Source of the DNA: Candidatus Obscuribacterales bacterium
GTDB lineage: Bacteria; Cyanobacteriota; Vampirovibrionia; Obscuribacterales; Obscuribacteraceae
Assembly (NCBI GenBank): GCA_019752635.1
Contig: JAIELX010000133.1
Span: forward strand, 1 to 64,000
Length of the DNA stretch: 64,000 nt
Reading direction: 5' to 3'
This document shows, in pieces, positions 9,759 through 18,168 of this stretch. Within the stretch, counting starts at the first letter, position 1; each line of letters begins with the position of its first letter. Position numbers and translations under genes: made by a program. Under the pieces are notes generated by a model that saw only the letters and a list, made by a program, of their open reading frames with translations, did no database searches and was not told where the DNA came from.

Positions 9759-10724
9759 TCATGGTTCGAACGGCGGTAACTCACCGTTAGGAGTAAGCTT
9801 CGCACTACCGCTCTTCGACGGCTCAAGATCTAGTTTCTTTGCTTTCGCCAGAAGCGTAGCACATAGCTGCTGTTTCTCCTTCGCCTCCGCCACTCGCGGA
9901 TCGTTGCCGCCTAACAAAGTAGAATAAATTTTTTCCGCTCCGCTCAGGCTGTTAGCGGCCTCGGTTAACATGTCGGACGGATTGGCAAAACCACTATCCT
10001 TCGAAAGGAGCTCCGTGCACCAGTCCAAGTAAACTGTAGCCAATTGCATGTTTGCATCGGCGTAGGCGATCGAATCAGGTCCGGTTGTTCCTTCGCGAAT
10101 CGCCCTGATCTGGAGCAAGGGGTCCTCCGCATCCTGATAATTTTTGTCGGACAAGTAAACCCTGGCAAGAATACTATAGAGTTTCACCAATCCGGGATCC
10201 TGGCGACCCAGGTAAGGCTGAAGCATTGCAAGTCCGCCGCGGCAGAACCTAACAGCATCACGTTTCTCCACTTGGGAAAGACCATCTGCGTCATACTTCG
10301 AGGTGTGAGCATAAGCAATCAGCTGTGCAGTTTTGAACTTAGTTTGCTGTTCAGGAGGCCAACCGTTGCGTCCGAAAAGTACCTTTCTGGCTTCCGCATA
10401 CTTGCCTCTATCCTGATAAACCCAGCACAATCTCTGCAGTGCGTTTTGATAGTTCGCATCGTTACCTTCGGATTTTGCCAACTTGGCTGCTTCGAGAAAG
10501 CCCGCCCCGGCGTCTTCCAAATTGTTTCTTTTGTAGGCCGCAACGGCCTTTTCAAAGGACAACGTCGACGGACTCGCCTTCGCCACTGGACCGGGTCGCC
10601 CCCCGGGATTAGCGGATGGTGATGATGGCGCGGTGCAGCCCGCTGCCGAAAGTATGCAGCCGACGATGCCACCCACCCGGAAGAACTTTCTTAAAGCAAT
10701 CCCACGCTGCCGTTTTAGCACCAA
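9759..10724 (-). CDS. TPR-type lipoprotein
   Basis: 321 aa. Signal region with lipobox LSAAGC (Cys ~29), then a Pro/Ser linker and helical repeats: AVAAYKRNNLEDAGAGF, NYQNALQRLCWVYQDRGKY, LYSILARVYLSDKNYQDAE and more, the spacing of tetratricopeptide repeats. Likely anchored in the envelope as a protein-binding scaffold; partner unknown. Start is TTG 10724 with CAGG about 7 bases upstream, or GTG 10721. It converges on dnaE, leaving 46 bases. Downstream of the repeats is a Lys/Ala-rich tail ending PPFEP. Confidence 0.75.
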   Translation of the reverse strand: MVLKRQRGIALRKFFRVGGIVGCILSAAGCTAPSSPSANPGGRPGPVAKASPSTLSFEKAVAAYKRNNLEDAGAGFLEAAKLAKSEGNDANYQNALQRLCWVYQDRGKYAEARKVLFGRNGWPPEQQTKFKTAQLIAYAHTSKYDADGLSQVEKRDAVRFCRGGLAMLQPYLGRQDPGLVKLYSILARVYLSDKNYQDAEDPLLQIRAIREGTTGPDSIAYADANMQLATVYLDWCTELLSKDSGFANPSDMLTEAANSLSGAEKIYSTLLGGNDPRVAEAKEKQQLCATLLAKAKKLDLEPSKSGSAKLTPNGELPPFEP

Positions 10725-10812
10725 TCAATACCTGCACTGACCTAAGTTTTGTACCCGCTTAAAGTCTGAAGTAATTCGCAGTCACAAGCAAGTGGTTGGT
10801 AGAACACTGCGC

Positions 10813-11586
10813 TCACGCAGATACAACAGTCTTCCTCACAAAATCAACAGATAACGCCAACACAGCATCCGCCTGCTCCTGATGCGGCGCGTGAGCACAA
10901 TCGTCTAGAATGACAAGCTCAGTTTGCGACGCCAATTCTTTGATTCGCCCAACCTGTGCCAGCGTCCCGTACTGATCATCTCGCCCCTGAATGGCCAGGA
11001 TCGGACACTTTACTTTTGACACTTCGTTCTCAATGTTCCAGGAATAAAATTCCGATGAGAGCCAAATGTTTCGCCAAGCAAGGAACAAGGCTTTTGCATC
11101 GTCATGATAGCGTCCAAGCCGCTTAACCAGATGCTCGAACCGCTGGTCGGTTTCTCTGATACCGGATACAGTCACGTTTTCAACAAACAGATGCGGAGCC
11201 GCAACAACTACGGACTTAACTCGGTCGGGGAACTCGGCCGCATACAATAACGCAATGGAAGCTCCGTCGCTGTGTCCCCATAATATGGGCGCTTCGATCT
11301 CAAAATACTTAAGCACCGCAGGCAATACTACGTGAGCTTCCTGATGGAGATAGGAAACGTTTCGTTCTGCCAGCGGCTGGTCTGAGCGACCGTGCCCCAG
11401 CCGGGAGTATGCCAACACCCGGCAAGACGCCTTCTCCGCCAAGCGCTCGGGAAAGTCGCGCCAAAGCTCCACACACCCGAGACCTTCATGCAGCACAACT
11501 ATGGTTTGCGACGCAGTCGAATTACCGAACCAGGCAAATTCGTATGCGGAGCCAGAAATCCGGGCAGTACAACTCGCAGAGTCCAT
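10813..11586 (-). CDS. Alpha/beta hydrolase
   Basis: 257 aa from ATG 11586. Alpha/beta-hydrolase fold: oxyanion region VVLHEGLG, nucleophile elbow GHSDGAS, acid in IQGRDDQYG and catalytic His in CAHAPHQE, so the triad is intact. Similar to small soluble esterase/lactonase-type hydrolases; substrate unknown. Alternative in-frame starts lie at 11619 and 11643. A start at 11841 would cross the divergent tetR promoter and operator and is unlikely. The gene diverges from tetR-cupin, so the shared operator at 11732-11743 may also control it (inference). Confidence 0.8.
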   Translation of the reverse strand: MDSASCTARISGSAYEFAWFGNSTASQTIVVLHEGLGCVELWRDFPERLAEKASCRVLAYSRLGHGRSDQPLAERNVSYLHQEAHVVLPAVLKYFEIEAPILWGHSDGASIALLYAAEFPDRVKSVVVAAPHLFVENVTVSGIRETDQRFEHLVKRLGRYHDDAKALFLAWRNIWLSSEFYSWNIENEVSKVKCPILAIQGRDDQYGTLAQVGRIKELASQTELVILDDCAHAPHQEQADAVLALSVDFVRKTVVSA

Positions 11587-11696
11587 AGTTGGATATTCCG
11601 AACATTTCAACCGCAACATTATACGTCCACAGCTGTCGGTCATGGAAGGCGACACGACACACGAGGAAAGAGGCGAAGTTTTATGCAAGTACGTAT

Positions 11697-11724
11697 TTGA
11701 CAGACGAACACGGAGTGCTATGAT
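11697..11724 (+). promoter_or_regulatory. Sigma70-type promoter of the tetR gene
   Basis: TTGACA at 11697-11702 and TATGAT at 11719-11724 with a 16-bp spacer. The TetR operator palindrome begins 8 bases downstream of the -10, about where transcription starts, as expected for autorepression. Confidence 0.75.
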
Positions 11725-11731
11725 GTATTCA

Positions 11732-11743
11732 GACCGATCGGTC
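11732..11743. promoter_or_regulatory. Palindromic TetR-family operator GACCGATCGGTC
   Basis: A perfect 12-bp palindrome immediately after the -10 box and before tetR. GACCG..CGGTC cores resemble operators of NemR-type TetR regulators. Autoregulation and control of the divergent hydrolase are inference from position. Confidence 0.75.
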
Positions 11744-11782
11744 GGAAAACCCACAAACACCGACAGATAGAGGAGGCATACC

Positions 11783-12406
11783 ATAAAGAAAGGCAATGTG
11801 ACCCGCGAAATGATTCTCCACAAGGCTGCAGCACTGTTCAACAGCCGGGGCTACTTTGGCGCGTCGATGTCCGACTTAATGGCTGCAACCGGATTGGAGA
11901 AGGGAGGCATCTACAATCACTTCACAAGCAAAGATGAATTGGCATTAGAAGCTTTCGACTATGCGGTCAAAGTAAATGGTCAAATCGTCCTCAGCGAAAT
12001 CAATAAGTACAGCAACTCCATCGATCGGCTATGCGCCTTTGTATCGGCATTCGCTACGCTTGGAGACCGGTCGCCAATTCCGGGAGGCTGCCCGCTGCTC
12101 AACAGCGCCATCGAGTGCGACGATGCGCATCCCGAAATGAAAACACGAGTACAAGGCGCCATCACACGAGTCTTGACGCTTCTCAGATCGACTATTGAAG
12201 CAGGTATCTCCTGCGGCGAGATTCGTCAGGATGTTAACGCCGATGCCGAAGCAAAGCTAATCTTTGCATCCATCGAGGGGGCAATAATGCTCTCGCGTCT
12301 GTTCGAAGACGAGCGCACCATGCAATCAGTGATCGAAAATCTCGCCCGGAGAATTCGAACGCTAGCACCGACAACAGCCATACAAGCGAACCTGCAGGCG
12401 CAATAG
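11783..12406 (+). CDS. TetR/AcrR-family transcriptional regulator
   Basis: 207 aa if initiated at ATA 11783, 202 aa from GTG 11798. N-terminal helix-turn-helix: REMILHKAAALFNSRGYFGASMSDLMAATGLEKGGIYNHF, the classic TetR pattern, and a C-terminal ligand-binding half resembling TetR_C_6 types. AGGAGG at 11771-11776 lies 6 bases before ATA and 21 bases before GTG; a TAG stop closes the frame just upstream. So either AUA is the start, GTG is used with poor spacing, or the base is a sequencing error for ATG. It is preceded by a good promoter and palindromic operator and followed by a cupin gene in the same direction. Confidence 0.88.
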   Translation: MKKGNVTREMILHKAAALFNSRGYFGASMSDLMAATGLEKGGIYNHFTSKDELALEAFDYAVKVNGQIVLSEINKYSNSIDRLCAFVSAFATLGDRSPIPGGCPLLNSAIECDDAHPEMKTRVQGAITRVLTLLRSTIEAGISCGEIRQDVNADAEAKLIFASIEGAIMLSRLFEDERTMQSVIENLARRIRTLAPTTAIQANLQAQ

Positions 12407-12447
12407 CCAGAAGCCGGATCTACTCACCAAAGCAAAAAGAGCACTGT

Positions 12448-12464
12448 GCCGGCTGGCAGCCGGC
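12448..12464. other. GC-rich hairpin between tetR and cupin
   Basis: GCCGGCT-GGC-AGCCGGC, a perfect 7-bp stem with a 3-base loop, extendable by a T.G and a G-C pair. No T-tract follows on the + strand. It may attenuate or process the tetR-cupin transcript, or be a small repetitive palindrome; I see no second copy in the window. Confidence 0.5.
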
Positions 12465-12555
12465 GCTATGCAAGCGCTTCGCAGCACGCAATCAATTAGT
12501 TCCAGTCCAAACAAGCTGTTTGGAATACACGCTCACAGTTAAGAGGAGAAAAACC

Positions 12556-13035
12556 ATGCCAGTTACAGAACATCGGCAATACGCCGCGCAGGCTCGCAAA
12601 GGCAAGAACTTCAGCGCGTGGGATGCTGGTTCACTGGAAGACTTGTTTCAGTATGAATTGACGCATCCCAAGGTTGCGCACAAGGTGCGAGGCAAACTTT
12701 TCTTGCGCGAAATTCTCGGACTCACAGGTATGCAAGTCTCACTCAATCGATTACCGGCAGGACGAGCGGTCCCCTTTTCACATCAGCACAAGCAGAACGA
12801 GGAGTTGTACATTTTCATCAAAGGCAGCGGACAGATGCAGATTGATGGAGAAATCGTCGACATCAAAGAAGGTACGGTGGTGCGAGTCGTGCCCGATGGC
12901 AATCGCACCTGGCGCAACGACTCGACGGAAGATTTGTACTATGTCGTAATTCAAGCGAAAGAAGGTTCACTGCTGCAAGACACCTTTGAAGACGGCATTC
13001 CCTGCGAGCAACCGCCGACGTGGCCACCCGCGTAA
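12556..13035 (+). CDS. Cupin-domain protein
   Basis: 159 aa from ATG 12556, chosen because GAGGAG ends 8 bases upstream; a start at 12520 has no such site. Single conserved cupin barrel: motif 1 SHQHKQNEELYIFIKGSG (HxHx5E type, metal ligands His, His, Glu) and motif 2 VRVVPDGNRTWRNDS, where the usual last His is not evident. Such proteins are metal-dependent isomerases, dioxygenases or sensors; the substrate here is unknown. Follows tetR in the same direction and is probably its target for induction (inference). Confidence 0.8.
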   Translation: MPVTEHRQYAAQARKGKNFSAWDAGSLEDLFQYELTHPKVAHKVRGKLFLREILGLTGMQVSLNRLPAGRAVPFSHQHKQNEELYIFIKGSGQMQIDGEIVDIKEGTVVRVVPDGNRTWRNDSTEDLYYVVIQAKEGSLLQDTFEDGIPCEQPPTWPPA

Positions 13036-13467
13036 CCCGGGCGCTACAGGGCGGACACCGGGTGCCCCCCGGGTCGATGACACTAACGGCACGCGAAGGG
13101 TCAGCGCATGACAAGCCCGCCGATCATCTTCATATATCTGGTCAAGCCAGAAATGTCGACTGCAGTCGGGAACATGAGGTCTGCTGCACCGTCTCAAACT
13201 CAGCGAAATGGAAAGCGCGCAATCGTTGTCCAAAACGCGAAAGAAAAAATGATCATTGCAAGCACAAAAACATTTTTTTCTGTAGAATACACAACTTGCA
13301 AATAGCAATCGGAGGTAATCACGGACACACAACGCCCAACTTCCAGAAAAGCGGCGCAAACCTCACATCTGGGTATCAAGGTAAGCGTTTCGTGTACCCC
13401 TTCTCTTTTCAAGAGAAAAGCTCGGACACTATTTAGCTCGCAAGAGCAAGATTAGGGGGAAGAAACA
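13036..13467. other. Intergenic region upstream of speD
   Basis: 432 bases. The first part holds GC-rich inverted sequence (ACCCGGG near 13034 with CCCGGGT near 13068) that may end the cupin transcript. A short hairpin CTTTTC-AAGA-GAAAAG lies near 13405-13420. An AT-rich tract with TAGAAT near 13284 may be a -10 box, but no -35 at normal distance is seen. A purine-rich site (GGGGGAAG) precedes speD. No convincing small gene. Confidence 0.45.
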
Positions 13468-13893
13468 ATGTTTGGACCACATCTCATTCTCGAAGCATAC
13501 GGCTGCCCTTCAGATCTCATCGGAGATATGAACGCAGTAAGTCAAATGCTCGATGCTTATCCAGATAAACTGGACATGACAAAGATAATGCCGCCGTACG
13601 TGTTCAAATACACGGGCGCCGTTCCGGATGATTGGGGAGTTAGTGGAGTCGTGCTGATTGCCGAGTCTCACATTTCCATTCACACATTTCCTGACAAAGG
13701 ATTTGTCACTCTAGACATATTCTCCTGCCGGGACTTTGATGTCGATGCAGCTGTCGACTACTTCTGCTCTATCTTCAAACCAGAGCGCTTCGACAAGGAA
13801 CTGATCATGCGTGGTCGTGAGTTCCCTCGCAGTGCCGCAAGAGCAGGACACATAGTCGAAAACGAACGCCTTCGCCTGGCTGCAGCTCAGTAA
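13468..13893 (+). CDS. speD: S-adenosylmethionine decarboxylase proenzyme (short bacterial type)
   Basis: 141 aa. The self-processing site is in LIAESHISIHTFP: cleavage between E66 and S67 turns Ser67 into the pyruvoyl cofactor, with H68 and the downstream FSCRDF also conserved. Decarboxylates SAM to the aminopropyl donor for spermidine synthesis; cytoplasmic. The protein is slightly longer than the ~120-130 aa B. subtilis-type enzymes through a C-terminal tail. GGGGGAAG precedes ATG by a few bases. A strong terminator follows, so it is monocistronic; no spermidine synthase gene is in the window. Confidence 0.95.
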   Translation: MFGPHLILEAYGCPSDLIGDMNAVSQMLDAYPDKLDMTKIMPPYVFKYTGAVPDDWGVSGVVLIAESHISIHTFPDKGFVTLDIFSCRDFDVDAAVDYFCSIFKPERFDKELIMRGREFPRSAARAGHIVENERLRLAAAQ

Positions 13894-13910
13894 GGCGCCA
13901 GAAGCAACCA

Positions 13911-13945
13911 AGCAGGTAGTGCTCTAAGGGTACTACCTGCTTTTA
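13911..13945 (+). terminator. Rho-independent terminator after speD
   Basis: AGCAGGTAGT (13911-13920) pairs perfectly with ACTACCTGCT (13932-13941), an 11-base loop, followed by TTTTAT. Confidence 0.9.
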
Positions 13946-14038
13946 TTTGACCGTACAGTTTATTAAGTGCGCGCGGCGTCCTAAAAGCGCAGATCCTAAG
14001 AGATACGCTAGTTTCACAGGATCTAGCGAGGGGCTCTT

Positions 14039-16591
14039 ATGGAATTGCAGGCGCCGGCCGAAGTAGGAGATGAAGTGAAGCGGCTGCGCGAGCGGATTGC
14101 GCTGCTTGAGTATCGAGTAGGAGAACTGGAGCACGTCGCCCCCGGCTTAGCTGGGGGAAAAGTCCAACGCAGCACCGGCAAAGGACCTGAGGGCGGCTGG
14201 AAAACGAATCATGTGAATGCGCAGCCCCCGTCAGCATCGGACTTTGGCGCACCACGCCGGAAGGCGCAAGAATCGGAGCGGACAGAATCGCCCCGCGAGC
14301 AGAGGGGAAACAAACCGAAACGAGGATTCGAAGATCTCGACCGGCAAGCAAGGCCGCCGGTCGGAGGAGACTTGAACAGTTCTAACAACGAAAAACTGGA
14401 GCGGGCGGGACGTCCGCACTCCAAGGATCAGCGACACGAGTCGGACTGGCCCGGCTCAGTAGAGTCGCGGATCGGACTCTACTGGCTCAGCCGGCTGGGA
14501 ATCGGCTTCCTGGTAGTCGGCGTAGCATTGCTCATCAGCTATTCCTTTCAGTACTTCGGACCTGCGGCGAAGCTCGCTACAGGCTTTTTATCTTCGTTCG
14601 CGCTGCTTTTTTTCGCCGAGTTCCTTGAGCGCAAAAAATCGATTTTCGGCTTTTCCAGGATTCTAGCCGGCGGAGGCTGGTCACTTGCGTTCTTTACCAC
14701 CTTCGCTATGCACCACATTCAAAGTGTTCGAGTAGTCGATAATCCCTACGTGGCCTTCGCTTTTATGGCTATGACAGTTATAGCAGCGGTATCACATGCG
14801 GTTGCGAAACGCTCGGAACTAATGGCAGTGATCGCAGTGCTCCTGGGCTTCATCACCGTCTTTCTCGGACCCACCGGACTCTTCTCCGCCGCGGCCTGTA
14901 CGCTGTTGGCAGGGGCTACGGCTTTTCTGACGGTTAAGATGAGGTGGTTCGGCCTGAACATCGCAGCACTAGCGGGCGCCTATGTCTGCTACTCAGGGGT
15001 CCACGACAACCTTTCGACCATCGCGCCGGATGTAACACAACAGTTTTGGCTGACTTCCGCATACTTGCTTCCGACCTGGCTCTGCAACATGTGGGCAACA
15101 CTCAATCTGAGCGAGGACAAGAAGTCGGAGCGCGCAGCCGGTCTGACAACGGCCATCATCAACTCTTCTGCATTTCTGGCGCTCTGGTTGCCCGCTCTCA
15201 ATCACGCCTTTGGATCGAATGGCGCTTGTGCGTATCCCGCCATCGGAGCGTTTAATCTCGCTTGCGCCAGACTAGCAGAGAGCCGCTCGCAGAAAGCACT
15301 ATCGATTCTCTACACCATGGTCGGGTTAACTCTGCTGACCATGTACATTCCCACGCTGTTGAATCAAAACTGGTCAACGTTTGCGATGGCGGTTGAAGGC
15401 ATTGCGTTAACAGGGCTGGGTCTGCGCTACAACATTCGCAGCTTCCGCTGGTTCGCTATCTTATTGTCGCTAAGAAGCTTGGTCGTAACCGGTACCGATA
15501 TGGTTGTTCACTCCTCGGCGGCGACAGAGTTCCCCGTGTTTTGTCAATGGTCGCTAGTCGGAACATGGATCGCCTCCGCGTACCTGTACACTTGCAAGCA
15601 GTTTGCCGAAAAGGTAAGCGGGGCGGAACGAGAGTTGGCGTTCCATGTCTACACCACCTTTGCTGCGGGGCTTGCGCTTTTCATTCCGATCACCTGGCTC
15701 TCGATCAAGCTGCCGACGGATTCGCAGCCCGCGGCCTTTGGAATCTCCTGGTCGTTGGAAGCCTTGCTTTGGGCAGCATTTGCAACAACGACCCGCAGAA
15801 TTTATCCGGCGGTGTTGTCCGGCTTTGCGATGCTTTGCGCCGCATTCTCAACATGGATCCCCGGTCACCCGCCAATGCCAATGTTGGTCAACGCGGCAGC
15901 AATGTACCTACCGGTTCTCTACGCTCGTTCTCAGACAAACAAAGATGTAGTTTGGGTGAAAGGCCTTTCTTACTCGTTGCTGATGATGGCTTCGTTGGGC
16001 ACGGCCGCGTTCATTCAAGCCTACGCAAATCATGGCTTCGCAGCGTTGCTTACAACGTTCCAAGCTTTTGTCATCTTCCTGTTCGGCCTCGCGAAGAAAG
16101 ATCGCGGAGTACGCATGTGTGCCATGCCTTTCTTCCTTGTCGGCTGCCTGCTCCAAGGCTTGACGCAAGGGATCACACAGTGCACCGTATCGGTAGCCTC
16201 GCTTCTCTACACTGTCGGTCTACTCTACGATCAAAATCGCGACTTGGGAACGGAGCGAGAACTGCGCCATGTGTTCTACATCGCAGCAACTTTCATCCTG
16301 GCTTTGTTCTCCGCTCAAACGTTTGAAAACGGTTGGATATCTTGCGCATGGGCAGTCCAAGGCGCCGTACTACTAGCTTGCGGCTTCCGCCTCAAGGACA
16401 CATGGCTAAGGGTTTTGGGTCTTGGACTTTTCGGTCTGTTGGCCGGTAAGTTGCTCTTTGTCGATTTTGCAGGAGCAGAAGCCATACATCGAATTCTGGC
16501 GTTCATAGTCGGCGGACTCGCGCTTCTGGGCTCGTCCCTCGCTTACACCCGGGTCGCCCGAAAAGTGGAGAAGGAGGACTCTCTCGTCTAA
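14039..16591 (+). CDS. DUF2339 polytopic membrane protein
   Basis: 850 aa. Residues ~5-40 form a short coiled coil (EVKRLRERIALLEYRVGELE), followed by a ~90-residue charged linker. From ESRIGLYWLSRLGIGFLVVG (~141) there are about 20 or more hydrophobic segments to the C-terminus. ES+IGLYWLxRLGI at the first membrane entry is the DUF2339 hallmark. Function unknown; predicted inner membrane. ATG 14039 lies after GCGAGGGGC. Its stop overlaps by 4 bases with the stop of the convergent glycosidase gene. Confidence 0.85.
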   Translation: MELQAPAEVGDEVKRLRERIALLEYRVGELEHVAPGLAGGKVQRSTGKGPEGGWKTNHVNAQPPSASDFGAPRRKAQESERTESPREQRGNKPKRGFEDLDRQARPPVGGDLNSSNNEKLERAGRPHSKDQRHESDWPGSVESRIGLYWLSRLGIGFLVVGVALLISYSFQYFGPAAKLATGFLSSFALLFFAEFLERKKSIFGFSRILAGGGWSLAFFTTFAMHHIQSVRVVDNPYVAFAFMAMTVIAAVSHAVAKRSELMAVIAVLLGFITVFLGPTGLFSAAACTLLAGATAFLTVKMRWFGLNIAALAGAYVCYSGVHDNLSTIAPDVTQQFWLTSAYLLPTWLCNMWATLNLSEDKKSERAAGLTTAIINSSAFLALWLPALNHAFGSNGACAYPAIGAFNLACARLAESRSQKALSILYTMVGLTLLTMYIPTLLNQNWSTFAMAVEGIALTGLGLRYNIRSFRWFAILLSLRSLVVTGTDMVVHSSAATEFPVFCQWSLVGTWIASAYLYTCKQFAEKVSGAERELAFHVYTTFAAGLALFIPITWLSIKLPTDSQPAAFGISWSLEALLWAAFATTTRRIYPAVLSGFAMLCAAFSTWIPGHPPMPMLVNAAAMYLPVLYARSQTNKDVVWVKGLSYSLLMMASLGTAAFIQAYANHGFAALLTTFQAFVIFLFGLAKKDRGVRMCAMPFFLVGCLLQGLTQGITQCTVSVASLLYTVGLLYDQNRDLGTERELRHVFYIAATFILALFSAQTFENGWISCAWAVQGAVLLACGFRLKDTWLRVLGLGLFGLLAGKLLFVDFAGAEAIHRILAFIVGGLALLGSSLAYTRVARKVEKEDSLV

Positions 16592-17850
16592 ATTTCCAAC
16601 AGCGGCAGCATCTCCAGCGCCATAATGTTCCAGCTCATGAAGTTAGGTGCGAAGAGCGCAGCCGAAGTCTCAGCGTCATAATTCTCGTGCAACGTTCCAG
16701 TTGTTTTGAGATCCAAAACCAAAGTATTGATCATTCGTGCTGCAACCGCTCTGGCTTTGTCCTGCAATCCTAGCCGCAAAAGACAACGAACCACCATTCC
16801 ATTGGTCAGAACCCAGACTGGTCCCTGCCAATTGCTGACCATCACCCGACCATAGAGACCGCGACGAGCCTGGTTATACAATCGTTCGGAGACAGCAACA
16901 GAGGGGATGCCGGCCGGACGGAAGAAGTGAGCTTCACTCATCAGGTTGCGTTCAATAACTTCCTCGGCGCGTTGCTCGCTGGTTCCACCTACCAATACCG
17001 GTACCAGACCGGTCCAACAGCGCAGCGAAACGAACTCGCCCGACGAAGGATGCAAGTTGCAGTACAACGACAAGGCGGGATTCCACAAATGCTCGTCAAT
17101 TGCCGACCGCAATTCTTGCGCCAGCGCATCGTACTGCAAAGCCAAAGTTTCATCACCGCTTGCACGTGCTATTTTTGAGAAGCAGAAAAACTCGGCATAC
17201 AGATAAGCGGACAAATCGCACGCGAGCAGCTGACCGTCAGGAAAAACAGTATGGTCGAAATTCTCATCCTTGGCTGCTTCACCCGGAGCCAGCAACGCAA
17301 GATTGTTATCGACACCACTCTCCAGCACATTTCGCCAGCGATAAAGCCCGCGCTCATCGCGACGAGTTTTGACAAAGTATTGAAGGTACTTATCGAGGTC
17401 TTTGAGAATGGCGTCGTCGACTCGAGTGTTGTTCGTAACAACCAGAGTCTGACAGAGAAACGGCTTGCACTGGTCGCCCTTGTCCCAAATTCGCTGCGGT
17501 GAAATCGTACGCGGAACGTAACCATCCGCTTCCTGGAAGAGCAAGAAGTTCTTCACCACGTCCAACGCCAATCCATCAAACTTACCGTTGAGGTCAGGCG
17601 AGACTTGAGCGACCTGACTGAAGAAACAAGAATCCCAATCGTACATCTGCAAGTAATGACCGATAGAAGACCGCTCAGGCACCGCGGCATCGTCATCGCC
17701 GCCAGGCTTCACCGCTGCGGTCGGAGTCACATAACGAAAATTCAGAGCCCCTTCTGCTGAGTGCACACACCGAGCAGCGCCGTCAAGTAAATGATTCCTG
17801 AGCAGTTTTATATCCGTTCCGGATACTTCCGGCACCGTATTCAGTATCAT
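16588..17850 (-). CDS. GH63-like / trehalase-type (alpha/alpha)6 glycoside hydrolase
   Basis: 420 aa. Motifs typical of the MGH1-like/GH63/trehalase barrel: YDWDSCFFSQ near 69, ESGVDNN near the middle, SNWQGPVWVLTNG, and near the C-terminus GTLHENYDAET with an active-site Glu candidate. No signal peptide, so cytoplasmic; related enzymes hydrolyse trehalose, mannosylglycerate or glucosyl-oligosaccharides. Substrate cannot be assigned from sequence alone. Start MILNTVPEVSG at 17850. The catalytic Asp/Glu context appears intact. Convergent with the DUF2339 gene. Confidence 0.8.
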   Translation of the reverse strand: MILNTVPEVSGTDIKLLRNHLLDGAARCVHSAEGALNFRYVTPTAAVKPGGDDDAAVPERSSIGHYLQMYDWDSCFFSQVAQVSPDLNGKFDGLALDVVKNFLLFQEADGYVPRTISPQRIWDKGDQCKPFLCQTLVVTNNTRVDDAILKDLDKYLQYFVKTRRDERGLYRWRNVLESGVDNNLALLAPGEAAKDENFDHTVFPDGQLLACDLSAYLYAEFFCFSKIARASGDETLALQYDALAQELRSAIDEHLWNPALSLYCNLHPSSGEFVSLRCWTGLVPVLVGGTSEQRAEEVIERNLMSEAHFFRPAGIPSVAVSERLYNQARRGLYGRVMVSNWQGPVWVLTNGMVVRCLLRLGLQDKARAVAARMINTLVLDLKTTGTLHENYDAETSAALFAPNFMSWNIMALEMLPLLEI

Positions 17851-18168
17851 CTCAGCTCACTCCACCCCCGCAGTCTCCAAATCCGCTCGCTTGAGTCCTG
17901 TCGCCCAACGGTGTGAAAGTCATTTCTGCGGGCAAATCCAACTGCTCAAAATAATGGCGTCCATGATAGCGCGGATGTGCCGATTTCCTTTGGGGACCCG
18001 GCAATGTTTTGCCGAGATTTACGAGTCCGTCGCCCCGAAGACTCCCGACTGCCGGAATCCAAGTTCCCGGCGTTCATTTGTCCACACAAGAAACAGCTAG
18101 TTTAGTGCCCCAAAATAAAGTGGTATAGAAACAGGAAGACCAATTACCAACCCGAGGGTAACAACAGA
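17851..18168. other. Divergent intergenic region with kinase promoter candidate
   Basis: 318 bases between the glycosidase and kinase starts. TTTAGT (18101-18106) and TATAGA (18124-18129), 17 bp apart, form a possible promoter for the kinase pair. The sequence GAGGGTAA is the likely ribosome-binding site. Nothing else recognised. Confidence 0.4.

Noticed and set aside
15541..16326. 261-residue frame inside the DUF2339 gene
   Set aside because: Same-strand shadow; Arg/Cys/His-rich translation without hydrophobic or domain pattern.
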